From: Alphaproteobacteria bacterium SO-S41 | GTDB taxonomy: Bacteria; Pseudomonadota; Alphaproteobacteria; Micropepsales; Micropepsaceae | Direction of reading: 5' to 3' | Assembly (NCBI GenBank): GCA_019670725.1 | Contig: AP024629.1 | Span: 2,914,001-2,978,000, forward strand | DNA: 64,000 bases | The notes under the pieces: generated by a model | Database searches by the model: none | Told to the model about the DNA's origin: nothing | The model's input: only the letters and a program-made list of their open reading frames with translations | In this document: positions 44,001-51,476 of the stretch, in pieces | Position numbering within the stretch: position 1 is the stretch's first letter | Layout: the number at the start of each line of letters is the position of its first letter | Position numbers and translations under genes: made by a program

Positions 44001-44266
44001 CGCTGATGATGGCGTTCGAGGTCGACTTCTCGAACCGCGAGATCATCATCGGCGGTCCCGATGCCGGCCAGTGGGTCCAGATGGCGACCGCGATCGTGTG
44101 GGGCCTGCTCTTCGCGAGCCTGCTCACGCTGATGGTGACGCCCTGCATGCTCGCGCTGCCCCAGGCGATCAAGGACAACGGCCGCCTCTACGGCTTCGCC
44201 CGCTGGGTCAAACGCCGCTTCGGCAGCGCCGCCCCCGCCCCGGCGCATCACGCACCGGCGGAGTAA
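41066..44266 (+). CDS. RND family efflux permease (AcrB-like, proton-driven)
   Basis: Inner-membrane pump of 1066 residues, the standard RND length, with 12 TM helices and two large periplasmic loops. The N-terminal PREAEPNIDFPFVNITLLHP (about 36-55) is a family signature. TM4 carries the motif SLILSVGMLVDGAIIVVEFA with the proton-relay Asp (about 401), and GTGIVALAGIIVNNNIVFVD (about 920-939) is the equivalent in the second half. The ATG at 41066 follows AGGGGGA. It resembles the branch that uses a single pump with an adaptor and lacks a dedicated channel gene. Confidence 0.94.
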   Translation: MGMTGIVAWAVTNSRLVWAMIVMSLTIGLIAYSSIPREAEPNIDFPFVNITLLHPGISPEDAERLLIRPMETQLRTIEGLKKITSTGMLGMANIGLEFDANFDSERAIRQVNEKVDIAKAELPSDTEEPIVQEASTALNPSITIVLAGDVPDRVLFKVADDLEEKLETISTVLSADISGKRDDQLEIVIDPAKLQSYGVSLTEFFQAVTRNNTLIPAGSLDTGKGRFAVKIPGLIETREDVLNLPIKADGGTVVTLGDVADIRRTFVDASVYSRFNGKPAVSLDVVKRTGTNIMATITATKAMVDELKKTWPPGVTVSYTQDQSGFIDRTLHSLTQMVVLAIILVMIVVVGALGLRSGLLVGFAIPTSFILGITFLWIAGLTLNQMVMFSLILSVGMLVDGAIIVVEFADRKMAEGLPPRDAYRMAGTRMFWPVVSSAAATIAAFMPMLFWPGIPGKFMQYFPITLIAVLSASTLVAMIFLPVIGGVFGKHPPGGEEALKAVAASETGNLDKIPGITGAYARFIGRRVHKPRRIIAGAVVVLIAVYWVFGNSGTPVEFFVSTDPEFARVVVSARGNLSADEKRDLTMEVECEVLTVAGIKGLNTVTGVSGGGQRQLPEDTVGVMFLEFVPFQERKPGREIIQEIRDKTKHIAGVRIEVEELGGGPQQGKDIDIEVRSDEPEALGAVTAQLRAFMATQPGLIDISDTRPLPGIEWALKVDRAKAGTYGVAVSDVGAVVQLVTTGVKVGEYRPNDVTDEVDIRVRFPLEARSIAALSELRVPTAGGMIPVTNFMTVVPQPQVNKVVRVDGKRVLHVLANTEQEKGYYPTAAVAKIREWASTAKLDPRAELKFRGSDEQQNESQAFLMVAAFATMALIGAIMLLQFNSYWHVIIVLSAVVFSTAGVFIGIMVMGQNFSLIMTGTGIVALAGIIVNNNIVFVDTFQHLKAQGMDTYEAAIRTAAQRFRPVLLTKATAIAGMFPLMMAFEVDFSNREIIIGGPDAGQWVQMATAIVWGLLFASLLTLMVTPCMLALPQAIKDNGRLYGFARWVKRRFGSAAPAPAHHAPAE

Positions 44267-44269
44267 CAG

Positions 44270-44707
44270 GTGAGCGCAGACGACAGCGCGCATCGTCTCG
44301 TGCGCGCGTTGGTCGAGCGCTTTCCGCTCTTTGCACCGGCCCTAGCCGCTCAGCTTAAACGCGACGACGGTGTACTCTACCCCGTCCTCTTCATGGATGG
44401 GCCTGTGCCCCGCGAATTCATGAAGCTCGTCATGGCCGGCACGCCGGCGGCGTTGGCGGACGCCGCGTCGATTGCGCGCTTCCTGGAAGAGCACTGGGTC
44501 GCAGGCGACAACGCCGTGCGCGATGCGATCAATACGAGCTTCCTCGAAGGCCTTCCCTGTTCCAGGGAAGACCAGTCGAGGCTTGAGGGCTTGCTGGGCC
44601 AAAACCTTGCCCGCGAATATGTCGCCTGGAACAGCACCCTCGGCCGGCCAATCCATGCGCGCGGATTTCAGCGGTATGTCCGTCGAAACCCGCGCCGTCC
44701 GGAGTAG
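44270..44707 (+). CDS. Hypothetical protein at the end of the RND operon
   Basis: 145 residues, mostly helical, no signal peptide or membrane span. FPLFAPALAAQLKRDDGVLY and FLEEHWVAGDNAVRDAINTS are notable, as is FLEGLPCSREDQSRLEGLLG. Start is GTG at 44270 with GGAG upstream, 3 bp after the pump stop, so it is probably co-transcribed with the pump. I do not recognise a family with confidence; it has the look of a small immunity or scaffold-type helical protein. It abuts the stop of the convergent gene with 1 bp between them. Confidence 0.7.
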   Translation: MSADDSAHRLVRALVERFPLFAPALAAQLKRDDGVLYPVLFMDGPVPREFMKLVMAGTPAALADAASIARFLEEHWVAGDNAVRDAINTSFLEGLPCSREDQSRLEGLLGQNLAREYVAWNSTLGRPIHARGFQRYVRRNPRRPE

Positions 44708-44708
44708 C

Positions 44709-45152
44709 CTACTCTTCGCCGATCAGCTTGCAGTCGATCGTGATCTTCGCGGCCGGCGCCTTGGCGGCGTCGTCCTGCCAGATGCCGCAATCGAGGATGT
44801 TGTCCTCCGACGCCTTGCGCGAGCTGAACACGTTGATGAGGATCTGCAGGTTCGCGGTATTCGCCACGTCTTCATCGCTGACGCCGAGCTTGCCCAGCGT
44901 GACGGTCCCGGCGCCCGGCAGTTCGGCCGTCTCCTCGCCGAGCATCACCTCGGGATCCTCGTCCGCCTTGGGCGCCTTCTTCTGGCCGACGAAGGTCGCG
45001 GAGACGGTGATCGTCTCCTTGGTCTTGGTCAGTTCGGCCGCCGCCTTTTCCGACAGCGTGATCGTCACGTCATAGGGCACGGGCGCCAAGGCGGCGGAAG
45101 CCGCGCCGGCGAACAGCGCCGCGGCAAGGACGAGAAGGGAGACGGACTTCAT
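44709..45152 (-). CDS. Secreted hypothetical protein
   Basis: 147 residues with a Sec signal peptide (MKSVSLLVLAAALFAGAASA) and a mature periplasmic part of about 127 residues rich in beta-prone Thr and Val: YDVTITLSEKAAAEL, ETITVSATFVGQKK, KITIDCKLIGEE. Cys residues in LDCGIW and TIDCKL may form a disulphide. The ATG at 45152 opens the signal peptide. It is unrelated to its neighbours and I cannot name a family. Confidence 0.75.
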   Translation of the reverse strand: MKSVSLLVLAAALFAGAASAALAPVPYDVTITLSEKAAAELTKTKETITVSATFVGQKKAPKADEDPEVMLGEETAELPGAGTVTLGKLGVSDEDVANTANLQILINVFSSRKASEDNILDCGIWQDDAAKAPAAKITIDCKLIGEE

Positions 45153-45313
45153 GGGGTAATCCTGACTGAAAAACACTGCACCATCGCCCCGCCCATGTGC
45201 GGGCGGAATGCGGCCCAATTTCGGCCGCGCCCAGCAATAGGCTGCGCGGGCGGCTCCCGCAAACCCCGGGCGCCTTCATAACGCCACACCCGATCTGCTA
45301 TACGCGGCGCGCA

Positions 45314-45721
45314 ATGACCGACGACACCACCCTCACCGGCGTCTGGAACGGGCTCTACAGCTATTCCAACGCCGTCCAGCCCGAGAGCCCCTTCACCGCG
45401 GTGCTCTTCGACACGGCCGGCCGGCTCTCCGGCACGATCCACGAAACCATGATGCTGACCGGCGGCCGCTCCACCGAAGCCAGCGCCTTCGTCGACGGCA
45501 TGGCCAGTGCCACCCACGTGGCGTTCAGCAAGACCTATGACGGCACCAACGGCCAGACCCACACCGTCACCTATGACGGCCAGCTCAGCGGCGATGCCGG
45601 CGAGATCGAAGGCGCCTGGCAGGTCCGCACCGCCTGGGGCCTCCTCACCGGCCGCTTCCTCATGATCCGCGCCCGCCGCGCCGTGAAGAGCACCGAGACC
45701 CGCGTCACCGAAAAAGCCTGA
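45314..45721 (+). CDS. Hypothetical beta-rich protein
   Basis: 135 residues. LTGVWNGLYSYSNAVQPESP followed by FTAVLFDTAGRLSGTIHE and TYDGQLSGDAGEIEGAWQVR suggests an antiparallel barrel of the avidin- or lipocalin-like type. No signal peptide is apparent. The ATG at 45314 is the first good start but lacks a strong ribosome site. The family is not recognised. Confidence 0.72.
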   Translation: MTDDTTLTGVWNGLYSYSNAVQPESPFTAVLFDTAGRLSGTIHETMMLTGGRSTEASAFVDGMASATHVAFSKTYDGTNGQTHTVTYDGQLSGDAGEIEGAWQVRTAWGLLTGRFLMIRARRAVKSTETRVTEKA

Positions 45722-45845
45722 GTCGCCGACGTGTAGCGATCCGGCGCTCAGCGGCCGCACGCACTGAGCCGCCTCGACGCGTTGACCCGTGCCCGCCGAA
45801 GAAACGCGTCACGCGGGCCTTGCGCTCGCCGCGAAGGCGGCAAGA

Positions 45846-46754
45846 ATGAAAACCCAAGCGAACAGCGAGCACTTGATCTTGACCATGACGGAGCCCGTTC
45901 CGATCATCCTTACGATCAAGGAGGACGCCGACTACCATCAGGGAAACTACGCCCGTCTCGACATTTTGCTGCGTTCGCTCGATCACTTCGCGTCGAGCCA
46001 TGAGTTCGACGAGATCCTGCTCGTCACCCCCGATCGCGAACTCCCCAATCTGCGCAGCCATCTTGCGCGCTCGCCCACCGTGGCGGCCAAGCGCATCGAG
46101 TGCGTCTCCGACAGTGCAATCGTCCCGGGCATCGAATCCCATCCCGCCGCGCCCTGGTACAAGCAGCAGGTCTTGAAGCTGGCCGCCCACCGGCGCTGGC
46201 CGGGACGGTTCTACATGACGATGGACGCCGACATCTTCGCCACGCAGCGGTTCTCCATGTCGCAGTTCATCGTCGATGGCCGGTCGCTGCTCGATACCGA
46301 AACGCGGGAACATCAGTGGCGGTGGTTCGCCGCGAGCGCCGCCATCCTGGATATGGATGCCGCCGCCGTGCCTGCCGCCGTCATGACGGTAACGCCATGC
46401 ATCTACCACGCCTCGGTCGTCGCAGCCGTTCTGGATGAGATCGAGCGGCTTCATCCGGGGCCTTGGGACCAGCATCTTCTGGCACGATGCTTCGACATCG
46501 AGTGGACCGAGCACGCGATCTATTTCCTGGGCGCCATCAAGCTCGGGCTGCTGGACAAATTCCACTTCCTCGGTCCAGCGCCGCAGGCGTGGCGGCTTCA
46601 TTCCTTAAATGCCGTCTACATGGCCGAGGTCTGGCCAGGGTGGGACACGCCCGCCTGCTTTAGCGGCTGGACCGGCGTTTTTACCTGCATCGCCAGCAGC
46701 GCGCGCATACCCGTCGCCGACATCGAAGCGAAGATCGCCGGCTACATTCCCTAG
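45846..46754 (+). CDS. Glycosyltransferase-like protein (DUF6492-like)
   Basis: 302 residues from the ATG chosen here; a GTG at 45789 and an ATG at 45885 are alternatives, so the start is uncertain. The sequence has a GT-A-like layout: VPIILTIKEDADYHQGNYAR at the N-terminus, KRIECVSDSAIVPG, then a DxD-type motif in FYMTMDADIFATQRF (about residues 121-135). The C-terminal part contains HLLARCFDIEWTEHAIYFLG. It probably transfers a sugar to a cell-surface or secreted acceptor. No polysaccharide genes surround it, which is unusual for this group. Confidence 0.65.
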   Translation: MKTQANSEHLILTMTEPVPIILTIKEDADYHQGNYARLDILLRSLDHFASSHEFDEILLVTPDRELPNLRSHLARSPTVAAKRIECVSDSAIVPGIESHPAAPWYKQQVLKLAAHRRWPGRFYMTMDADIFATQRFSMSQFIVDGRSLLDTETREHQWRWFAASAAILDMDAAAVPAAVMTVTPCIYHASVVAAVLDEIERLHPGPWDQHLLARCFDIEWTEHAIYFLGAIKLGLLDKFHFLGPAPQAWRLHSLNAVYMAEVWPGWDTPACFSGWTGVFTCIASSARIPVADIEAKIAGYIP

Positions 46755-46987
46755 TCAGGGTGGCGCGGTGTGGCGGCCACCGCGCCGGGGTCTTCCCCGT
46801 TTCCAGGGGCGCAGAGCCGGCGGAGGAAACGCCGTGGTAGCCACAGCCGGCTCTTCCCCCCCTTCGCGGGAGAACTCCCCGCAGGGAATGAGGGTGGCGG
46901 CAAGCGGACGGTTTCACCGTCCGGCGCGTCACTATGACCACTTTCCTATGTGATTAAAATCCTATACCACCTCCCCAAGGAGAAGGC
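46755..46987. other. Intergenic stretch with three hairpins
   Basis: Perfect inverted repeats occur at 46762-46770 with 46778-46786 (GGCGCGGTG/CACCGCGCC), 46814-46821 with 46846-46853 (GAGCCGGC/GCCGGCTC) and 46905-46912 with 46916-46923 (CGGACGGT/ACCGTCCG). None belongs to families A-C. The first may terminate the glycosyltransferase-like gene. Nothing else is visible. Confidence 0.55.
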
Positions 46988-47893
46988 ATGGACGAGATCG
47001 AAGCGCTGATCGCCAGACTGGGACCTGAGGCCGACGGCGTCCGGATGGCGCTTGCCGTGCTGCGCAAGGCGCTCGGCCTCAAGCACTTGCGGCTTGTGCA
47101 ATTGCTGCACCTCGGCCTGCAGCTGCACGCCAGCCTGACTGCGCTGCCGCCAGCGGCCGAAAAAATCGTCAAAACTGAAAAACGAATACCGGCCGGCGCT
47201 CCGCCCAAGCGCCGCCGCGGCGGTCAGCCCGGCAATCGCAACGCGCTGAAGCATGGCCGCACGACGGAAATCGCCCGGACTGAAACGGCTGCCTGGCTGG
47301 CCTTTGACCGCAAACAGCGCCGCATACCCGCTCTCGTGCGACGGATCAGCCGCCTCTCGCTGGCCCTCGTCCGCGCAAGCCGCGCCGCCTGCGAAGCGCG
47401 TGACGATGCGGCACAGCTGCTCGCGGCGCTGATCGTCGCGCGGACTGCCGCTACTCCGCGGCTGCGGCCCCAAGATCGGCGATCGGATCGGCCGAGCCGA
47501 ACGCGTCGACCAGCTTGTCGCGCGCTTCGGCGGCTTCGCGCTGGCGGTTCCACATGCCGGCATAGACCCCGCTTTGCGCCAGCAGGCTCTCATGCTTGCC
47601 GCGCTCGACGATCTGCCCGTCCACCAGAACCAGGATCTCGTCCGCGTCCACCACCGTGGACAGGCGATGCGCGATCACCAGCGAGGTGCGGTTCTTCGAG
47701 ATATCCTCCAGCGCCTGCTGGATCTCGCGCTCGGTATGCGTATCCAGCGCGCTCGTCGCCTCGTCGAGCAGCAATATGGGCGGGTTCTTCAGAATGGTGC
47801 GGGCGATCGCCACGCGCTGCTTCTCGCCGCCTGACAGCTTCAGCCCGCGCTCGCCGACCGTCGCCTGATAGCCCATCGGCAGTTTCGCGATGA
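46988..47893 (+). CDS. Small GN-motif protein with an antisense extension over the ABC exporter gene
   Basis: The ATG at 46988 has AAGGAG closely upstream. The first 154 residues look natural: a helical N-terminus, then a basic RRRGGQPGNRNALKHGR (about 75-91), a motif common in small proteins of alphaproteobacteria and in phage terminase small-subunit-like sequences. From about 47451 the frame runs antisense through the Atm1-type gene for 443 bp and becomes Arg/Pro/Ser-rich, unlike real protein. The original stop has probably been lost, or the true protein is shorter and ends near the overlap. A second GN-motif protein is at 63460-63864. Confidence 0.5.
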   Translation: MDEIEALIARLGPEADGVRMALAVLRKALGLKHLRLVQLLHLGLQLHASLTALPPAAEKIVKTEKRIPAGAPPKRRRGGQPGNRNALKHGRTTEIARTETAAWLAFDRKQRRIPALVRRISRLSLALVRASRAACEARDDAAQLLAALIVARTAATPRLRPQDRRSDRPSRTRRPACRALRRLRAGGSTCRHRPRFAPAGSHACRARRSARPPEPGSRPRPPPWTGDARSPARCGSSRYPPAPAGSRARYAYPARSSPRRAAIWAGSSEWCGRSPRAASRRLTASARARRPSPDSPSAVSR

Positions 47894-49325
47894 AGGGCGC
47901 GATCTGGGCATGACGCGCGGCCTCTTCCACCTCGGCGTCGCTCGCATCGACCCGGCCGTAACGGATGTTGTAGGCGACCGTGTCGTTGAACAGCACCGTG
48001 TCCTGCGGAACGATGCCGATCGAGGCGCGCACGCTGGTCTGTGTCACGTCGCGGATGTCCTGCCCGTCGATCGTCACGGCGCCCGACTGGATGTCGTAGA
48101 AGCGATAGAGGATGCGCGACAGCGTCGACTTGCCCGCGCCCGACGGTCCGACCACCGCGACGGTATGCCCGGCCGGCACCTTGAAGCTGATCCCTTTCAG
48201 GATGGTCCGCTCCGCCTCATAGGCGAAGATGACATCCTTGAACTCGATCTCGCCGCCGCTGACCACCAGCGCCGGCGCGCCCGGCTTGTCGGCGACCTCG
48301 GCGGGCACGCCAAGCACGTCGAACATCTTCTCCATATCGACGACGGCCTGGTTGATCTCGCGATAGACGGTGCCGAGCAGATTCAGCGGCACGTAGAGCT
48401 GCACCAGGAAGCCGTTGACCAGCACCAGGTCGCCGATGGTCATCGTGCCCTTGTCGATGCCGACCGCCGCCATCGCCATGATGATGGTCAGGCCGATCGC
48501 CATGATCACCGCCTGCCCGGTGTTCAGGAACGACAGCGAGGTCTGCGAGCGCTCGGACGCGCGAGCATAGACGTCCATCGCCTTGCCGAAGCGCTTGGCC
48601 TCATGCTCCTCGGCGTTGAAGTATTTGACGGTCTCGTAGTTGATGAGGCTGTCCACCGCCTTGGTGTTGGCGTCGGTATCGCTCTCGTTCATCGTGCGGC
48701 GGATCGAGATGCGGCGGTCGGTCACCACGATCGTGAACCAGCCATAAAGAACGATGGTTGCGATGGTCGTGACCGCGAACCAGATGTTGAAATTGACGAT
48801 CAGGATGATGCTGACCAGCGTCAGTTCCAGGATCGTCGGGAAGATCGAGAACAGCGAGAACGACAGCAGCGTATCGATGCCCTTGGTGCCGCGCTCGATC
48901 ACCCGGTTGAGCCCGCCCGTGCGCTTCTCCAGGTGGAAGCGCAGGCTCAGCGAATGGATGTGGCGGAAGGTCTTGATCGCGACCTCGCGCACCGCGCGAT
49001 AGGCGACCTTGGCGAAGACCGCATCGCGCAACTGCGCGAAGGCCTGCATCATGATGCGCCCGACGCCATAGGCGACGATGAGGCCCAGCGCGACGGTCAG
49101 GCCCTGATAGGCCGACCCCGGCGACAGGGCGTTCACCGCCCAGGCATACATGAAGGGAATGGTGATCGTGACGATCTTCGCCAGGATCAGGAAGACGACC
49201 GCGATGACGACCCGGCGCTTGAGGCTCGGATGGTCCGCCGGCCACAGATAGGGGCCGAGCGCCCGGACGGTGCGCCAGCGATCGGCAGCTTTCAGCTTTG
49301 GGGGTTCAGCGGCGGGAGGACTCAT
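47451..49325 (-). CDS. Atm1-type ABC exporter (fused permease and ATPase)
   Basis: Homodimeric inner-membrane exporter of 624 residues. Six TM helices occupy about 40-330; LNRVIERGTKGIDTLLSF (about 139-156) and NYETVKYFNAEEHE (about 229-242) are hallmarks of the Atm1/ABCB7 branch, which exports glutathione-linked compounds for Fe-S biogenesis or metal detoxification. Walker A GPSGAGKST is at 393-401, LSGGE at 497-501 and LLLDEA at 518-523. I start at the ATG at 49325; in-frame GTG and TTG codons lie just upstream. The 3' end overlaps an open frame on the other strand. Confidence 0.94.
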   Translation of the reverse strand: MSPPAAEPPKLKAADRWRTVRALGPYLWPADHPSLKRRVVIAVVFLILAKIVTITIPFMYAWAVNALSPGSAYQGLTVALGLIVAYGVGRIMMQAFAQLRDAVFAKVAYRAVREVAIKTFRHIHSLSLRFHLEKRTGGLNRVIERGTKGIDTLLSFSLFSIFPTILELTLVSIILIVNFNIWFAVTTIATIVLYGWFTIVVTDRRISIRRTMNESDTDANTKAVDSLINYETVKYFNAEEHEAKRFGKAMDVYARASERSQTSLSFLNTGQAVIMAIGLTIIMAMAAVGIDKGTMTIGDLVLVNGFLVQLYVPLNLLGTVYREINQAVVDMEKMFDVLGVPAEVADKPGAPALVVSGGEIEFKDVIFAYEAERTILKGISFKVPAGHTVAVVGPSGAGKSTLSRILYRFYDIQSGAVTIDGQDIRDVTQTSVRASIGIVPQDTVLFNDTVAYNIRYGRVDASDAEVEEAARHAQIAPFIAKLPMGYQATVGERGLKLSGGEKQRVAIARTILKNPPILLLDEATSALDTHTEREIQQALEDISKNRTSLVIAHRLSTVVDADEILVLVDGQIVERGKHESLLAQSGVYAGMWNRQREAAEARDKLVDAFGSADPIADLGAAAAE

Positions 49326-49338
49326 CACCGACAAGATA

Positions 49339-49365
49339 GGGGCTGCGATCCGCGATCACAGCCCC
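49339..49365 (-). terminator. Hairpin terminator after the cytochrome c' gene
   Basis: Read on the minus strand, GGGGCTG pairs with CAGCCCC with a further GATC/GATC inside, followed by TATCTTG. It ends cytochrome c' transcription just before the Atm1-type start codon, so the exporter probably has its own promoter or receives read-through. Confidence 0.65.
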
Positions 49366-49400
49366 TTCATCAGGCTAAAATATACAGTGTGTGTATCGGG

Positions 49401-49874
49401 TCACTCTTCCGGGCCGCGATAGACCTCGTGACAGGCCTTGCAGGACTTGCCGACATCGCCCAGCGCGACCTTGATCGCCGCGGGATCGTTCGCCGCGACC
49501 GCGTTGGTCAGCACGCCCGAGGCGTCGTCGAACGCCTTGATCTTGGCGTTAAAGTCGGCGTTGTCCGCCCAGATCTCGGGCTTGGCGCGGGTCTTCTCGA
49601 TGCCCGGGCCGCCGGGGCCGGAGCCTTCGGGGAACCAAACGGTCAGGCCCGACGCCGCATCGTCGATCGCCTTGGCCGCAGCCGCGGCGGTCGCCTGGTC
49701 GGAGCCGTCATATTGCGAGAGGAACTGCATCGCGCCGCCCGCGGCTTTCAGGCCCTTCACCCGCACGTCGACCAGGCCCTGCCCGCTCGGCAGGTCCTCG
49801 CCGCGCGAGGTCGTCACGCCGGCCAGTGTCACACCGACAGTAAGAGCCGCGAGTATCCAGTGGGAGCGCTTCAT
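49401..49874 (-). CDS. Cytochrome c' family protein
   Basis: Periplasmic haem protein of 157 residues. Residues 1-25 are a signal peptide. The mature part is the four-helix bundle of class II cytochromes c, with the haem site CKACH at 145-149 (C145, C148, H149 as fifth ligand) at the C-terminus as is usual. FPEGSGPGG is a typical loop. Cytochromes c' bind NO and may protect against nitrosative stress or carry electrons. It is not clearly linked to its neighbours. Confidence 0.9.
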   Translation of the reverse strand: MKRSHWILAALTVGVTLAGVTTSRGEDLPSGQGLVDVRVKGLKAAGGAMQFLSQYDGSDQATAAAAAKAIDDAASGLTVWFPEGSGPGGPGIEKTRAKPEIWADNADFNAKIKAFDDASGVLTNAVAANDPAAIKVALGDVGKSCKACHEVYRGPEE

Positions 49875-49972
49875 AAGGTCCTCAGGTCAGCGTTGTGTCC
49901 ATGCGACGCTAGCCGAGGCCTTTCGCGCCGTATACTCCCCAACACGGTTCCAGCTCACACGATGATTTGCAC

Positions 49973-50509
49973 ATGAGATCGATTTGCATCTTCTGCGCCG
50001 CCTCCGACGGCGCCGATCCGGCCTATGCCGAAGCCGCTGCCGACATGGGCCGGCGCATCGGCGAGGCGGGCCTGCGTCTCATCTATGGCGGCGGCAGCGT
50101 CGGCCTCATGGGCATCGTCGCGCGCGCCGCCAAGGCGGCCGGGGGCGAGGTCATCGGCGTCATCCCCACCTTCCTGCGCTATGTCGAAGCGCCCGAATGC
50201 GACGTCACCGAAATGCACGTCGTCGAAACCATGCACGCGCGCAAGCAGATGATGTTCGACTTCTCGGACGCCTTCATCTCGCTCCCCGGCGGCATCGGCA
50301 CGATGGACGAGACCATCGAGATGATGACCTGGTCGCAGCTCGAGCGGCACACCAAGCCGATCCTCCTCGTCGACACGCGCGGCTACTGGTCCGCCTTCGA
50401 TGCGTTGATGCAGAAGATCGTCGGCGAAGGCTTCGCGCGGCCCAACCTCATGGGCCTCTACAAGATCGTGCCCGACCCCGAATCCGCGCTCAGCGTTCTT
50501 CAGGCGTGA
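49973..50509 (+). CDS. LOG family protein (cytokinin riboside 5'-monophosphate phosphoribohydrolase type)
   Basis: Rossmann-fold protein of 178 residues. The LOG motifs are LIYGGGSVGLMGIVARAA (about 37-54), HARKQMMFDFSDAFISLPGG (about 86-105) and PGGIGTMDETIEM (about 103-115). Related enzymes remove ribose 5-phosphate from nucleoside monophosphates; bacterial members often act in purine salvage, not cytokinin production. The ATG at 49973 is preferred to a TTG two codons earlier. It is convergent with rarD and overlaps its end by 20 bp. Confidence 0.92.
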   Translation: MRSICIFCAASDGADPAYAEAAADMGRRIGEAGLRLIYGGGSVGLMGIVARAAKAAGGEVIGVIPTFLRYVEAPECDVTEMHVVETMHARKQMMFDFSDAFISLPGGIGTMDETIEMMTWSQLERHTKPILLVDTRGYWSAFDALMQKIVGEGFARPNLMGLYKIVPDPESALSVLQA

Positions 50510-51392
50510 CGATGGCGGGACGGCGCAGGGCATCGAACGAGACGACGACCAGCGCCGACCAGATCAGGGCGAAGCTGATCGCCCGCACCAGCCCGAACGG
50601 CTCGTGGTAGATGAAGACCGCGATCGCCAGCGAGATCGTCGGCGCGATGTATTGCAGGAAGCCGAGCGTCGACATCCGGACCTTCCGCGCGCCCACCGAG
50701 AACAGCCACAGCGGAATCGCCGTCACCGGTCCCGCCCCGACCAGCAGCAGCGTCTGCACCCAGTCGACATGGCCGAAGGCGAGCTCGCCGTGTTCGGCCA
50801 GCAGCCAGACATAGATGCCCGCGAACGGCGCCACGAGCAGGGTCTCGACGAACAGCCCGTCCAGCGCCTCGACCTTCACGACCTTGCGGACATAGCCATA
50901 GGTCGCAAAGCTCGTCGCCAGCACGATCGAGATCCACGGCAGGCCGCCCAGCGCCACCGCCTGCACCGCGACGCCCGCCGCCGCCAGCGCGAATGCCGCC
51001 ATCCGCCACCGGCTCAGCTGCTCGCCCAGCATCACGACGCCGATCAGGATCGCGAGCAGCGGGTTGATGTAATAGCCAAGGCTCGTCTCGACGATCCGCC
51101 CCTCCTGCACCGCCCAGATGAAGATGCCCCAGTTCCCCGCGATGAGGATGGCGGAGGTCAGCAGCGCCAGCACGCTGCGCCGCGACGACAGCGCTGCCCA
51201 GATCGCCGGCCCGCGTCCCAGGGCCAGCACGATCGGCGCCAGGAAAGCGAGGCACCACAGCATCCGGTGCGTCAGCACCTCCCACGCCGAGACGTCGTGG
51301 ATGAGCTTCCAGTAGACGACCACCACGCCCCAGATGACGTAGGAGGTCGCGGCGGCGATGACGCCGTTCAGGGAGTCTTTGGGCTGGGGCAC
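50490..51392 (-). CDS. rarD: EamA family transporter RarD
   Basis: Inner-membrane protein of 300 residues with ten predicted spans, the DMT fold. SYVIWGVVVVYWKLIHDVSA (about 17-36) and WEVLTHRMLWCLAFLAP are characteristic of RarD, as is VETSLGYYINPLLAILIGV (about 101-119). RarD is linked to chloramphenicol sensitivity in some bacteria; its real substrate is unknown. Start is GTG at 51392 with no strong ribosome site. Confidence 0.92.
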   Translation of the reverse strand: MPQPKDSLNGVIAAATSYVIWGVVVVYWKLIHDVSAWEVLTHRMLWCLAFLAPIVLALGRGPAIWAALSSRRSVLALLTSAILIAGNWGIFIWAVQEGRIVETSLGYYINPLLAILIGVVMLGEQLSRWRMAAFALAAAGVAVQAVALGGLPWISIVLATSFATYGYVRKVVKVEALDGLFVETLLVAPFAGIYVWLLAEHGELAFGHVDWVQTLLLVGAGPVTAIPLWLFSVGARKVRMSTLGFLQYIAPTISLAIAVFIYHEPFGLVRAISFALIWSALVVVSFDALRRPAIVTPEER

Positions 51393-51476
51393 GGGAAGCC
51401 AATTTCAAGGGAGTGCGGACGACATCAGGGACGTGGGCAGATGCCCACGCGCAATCAAGCTTGTCGTCGCCAACCG

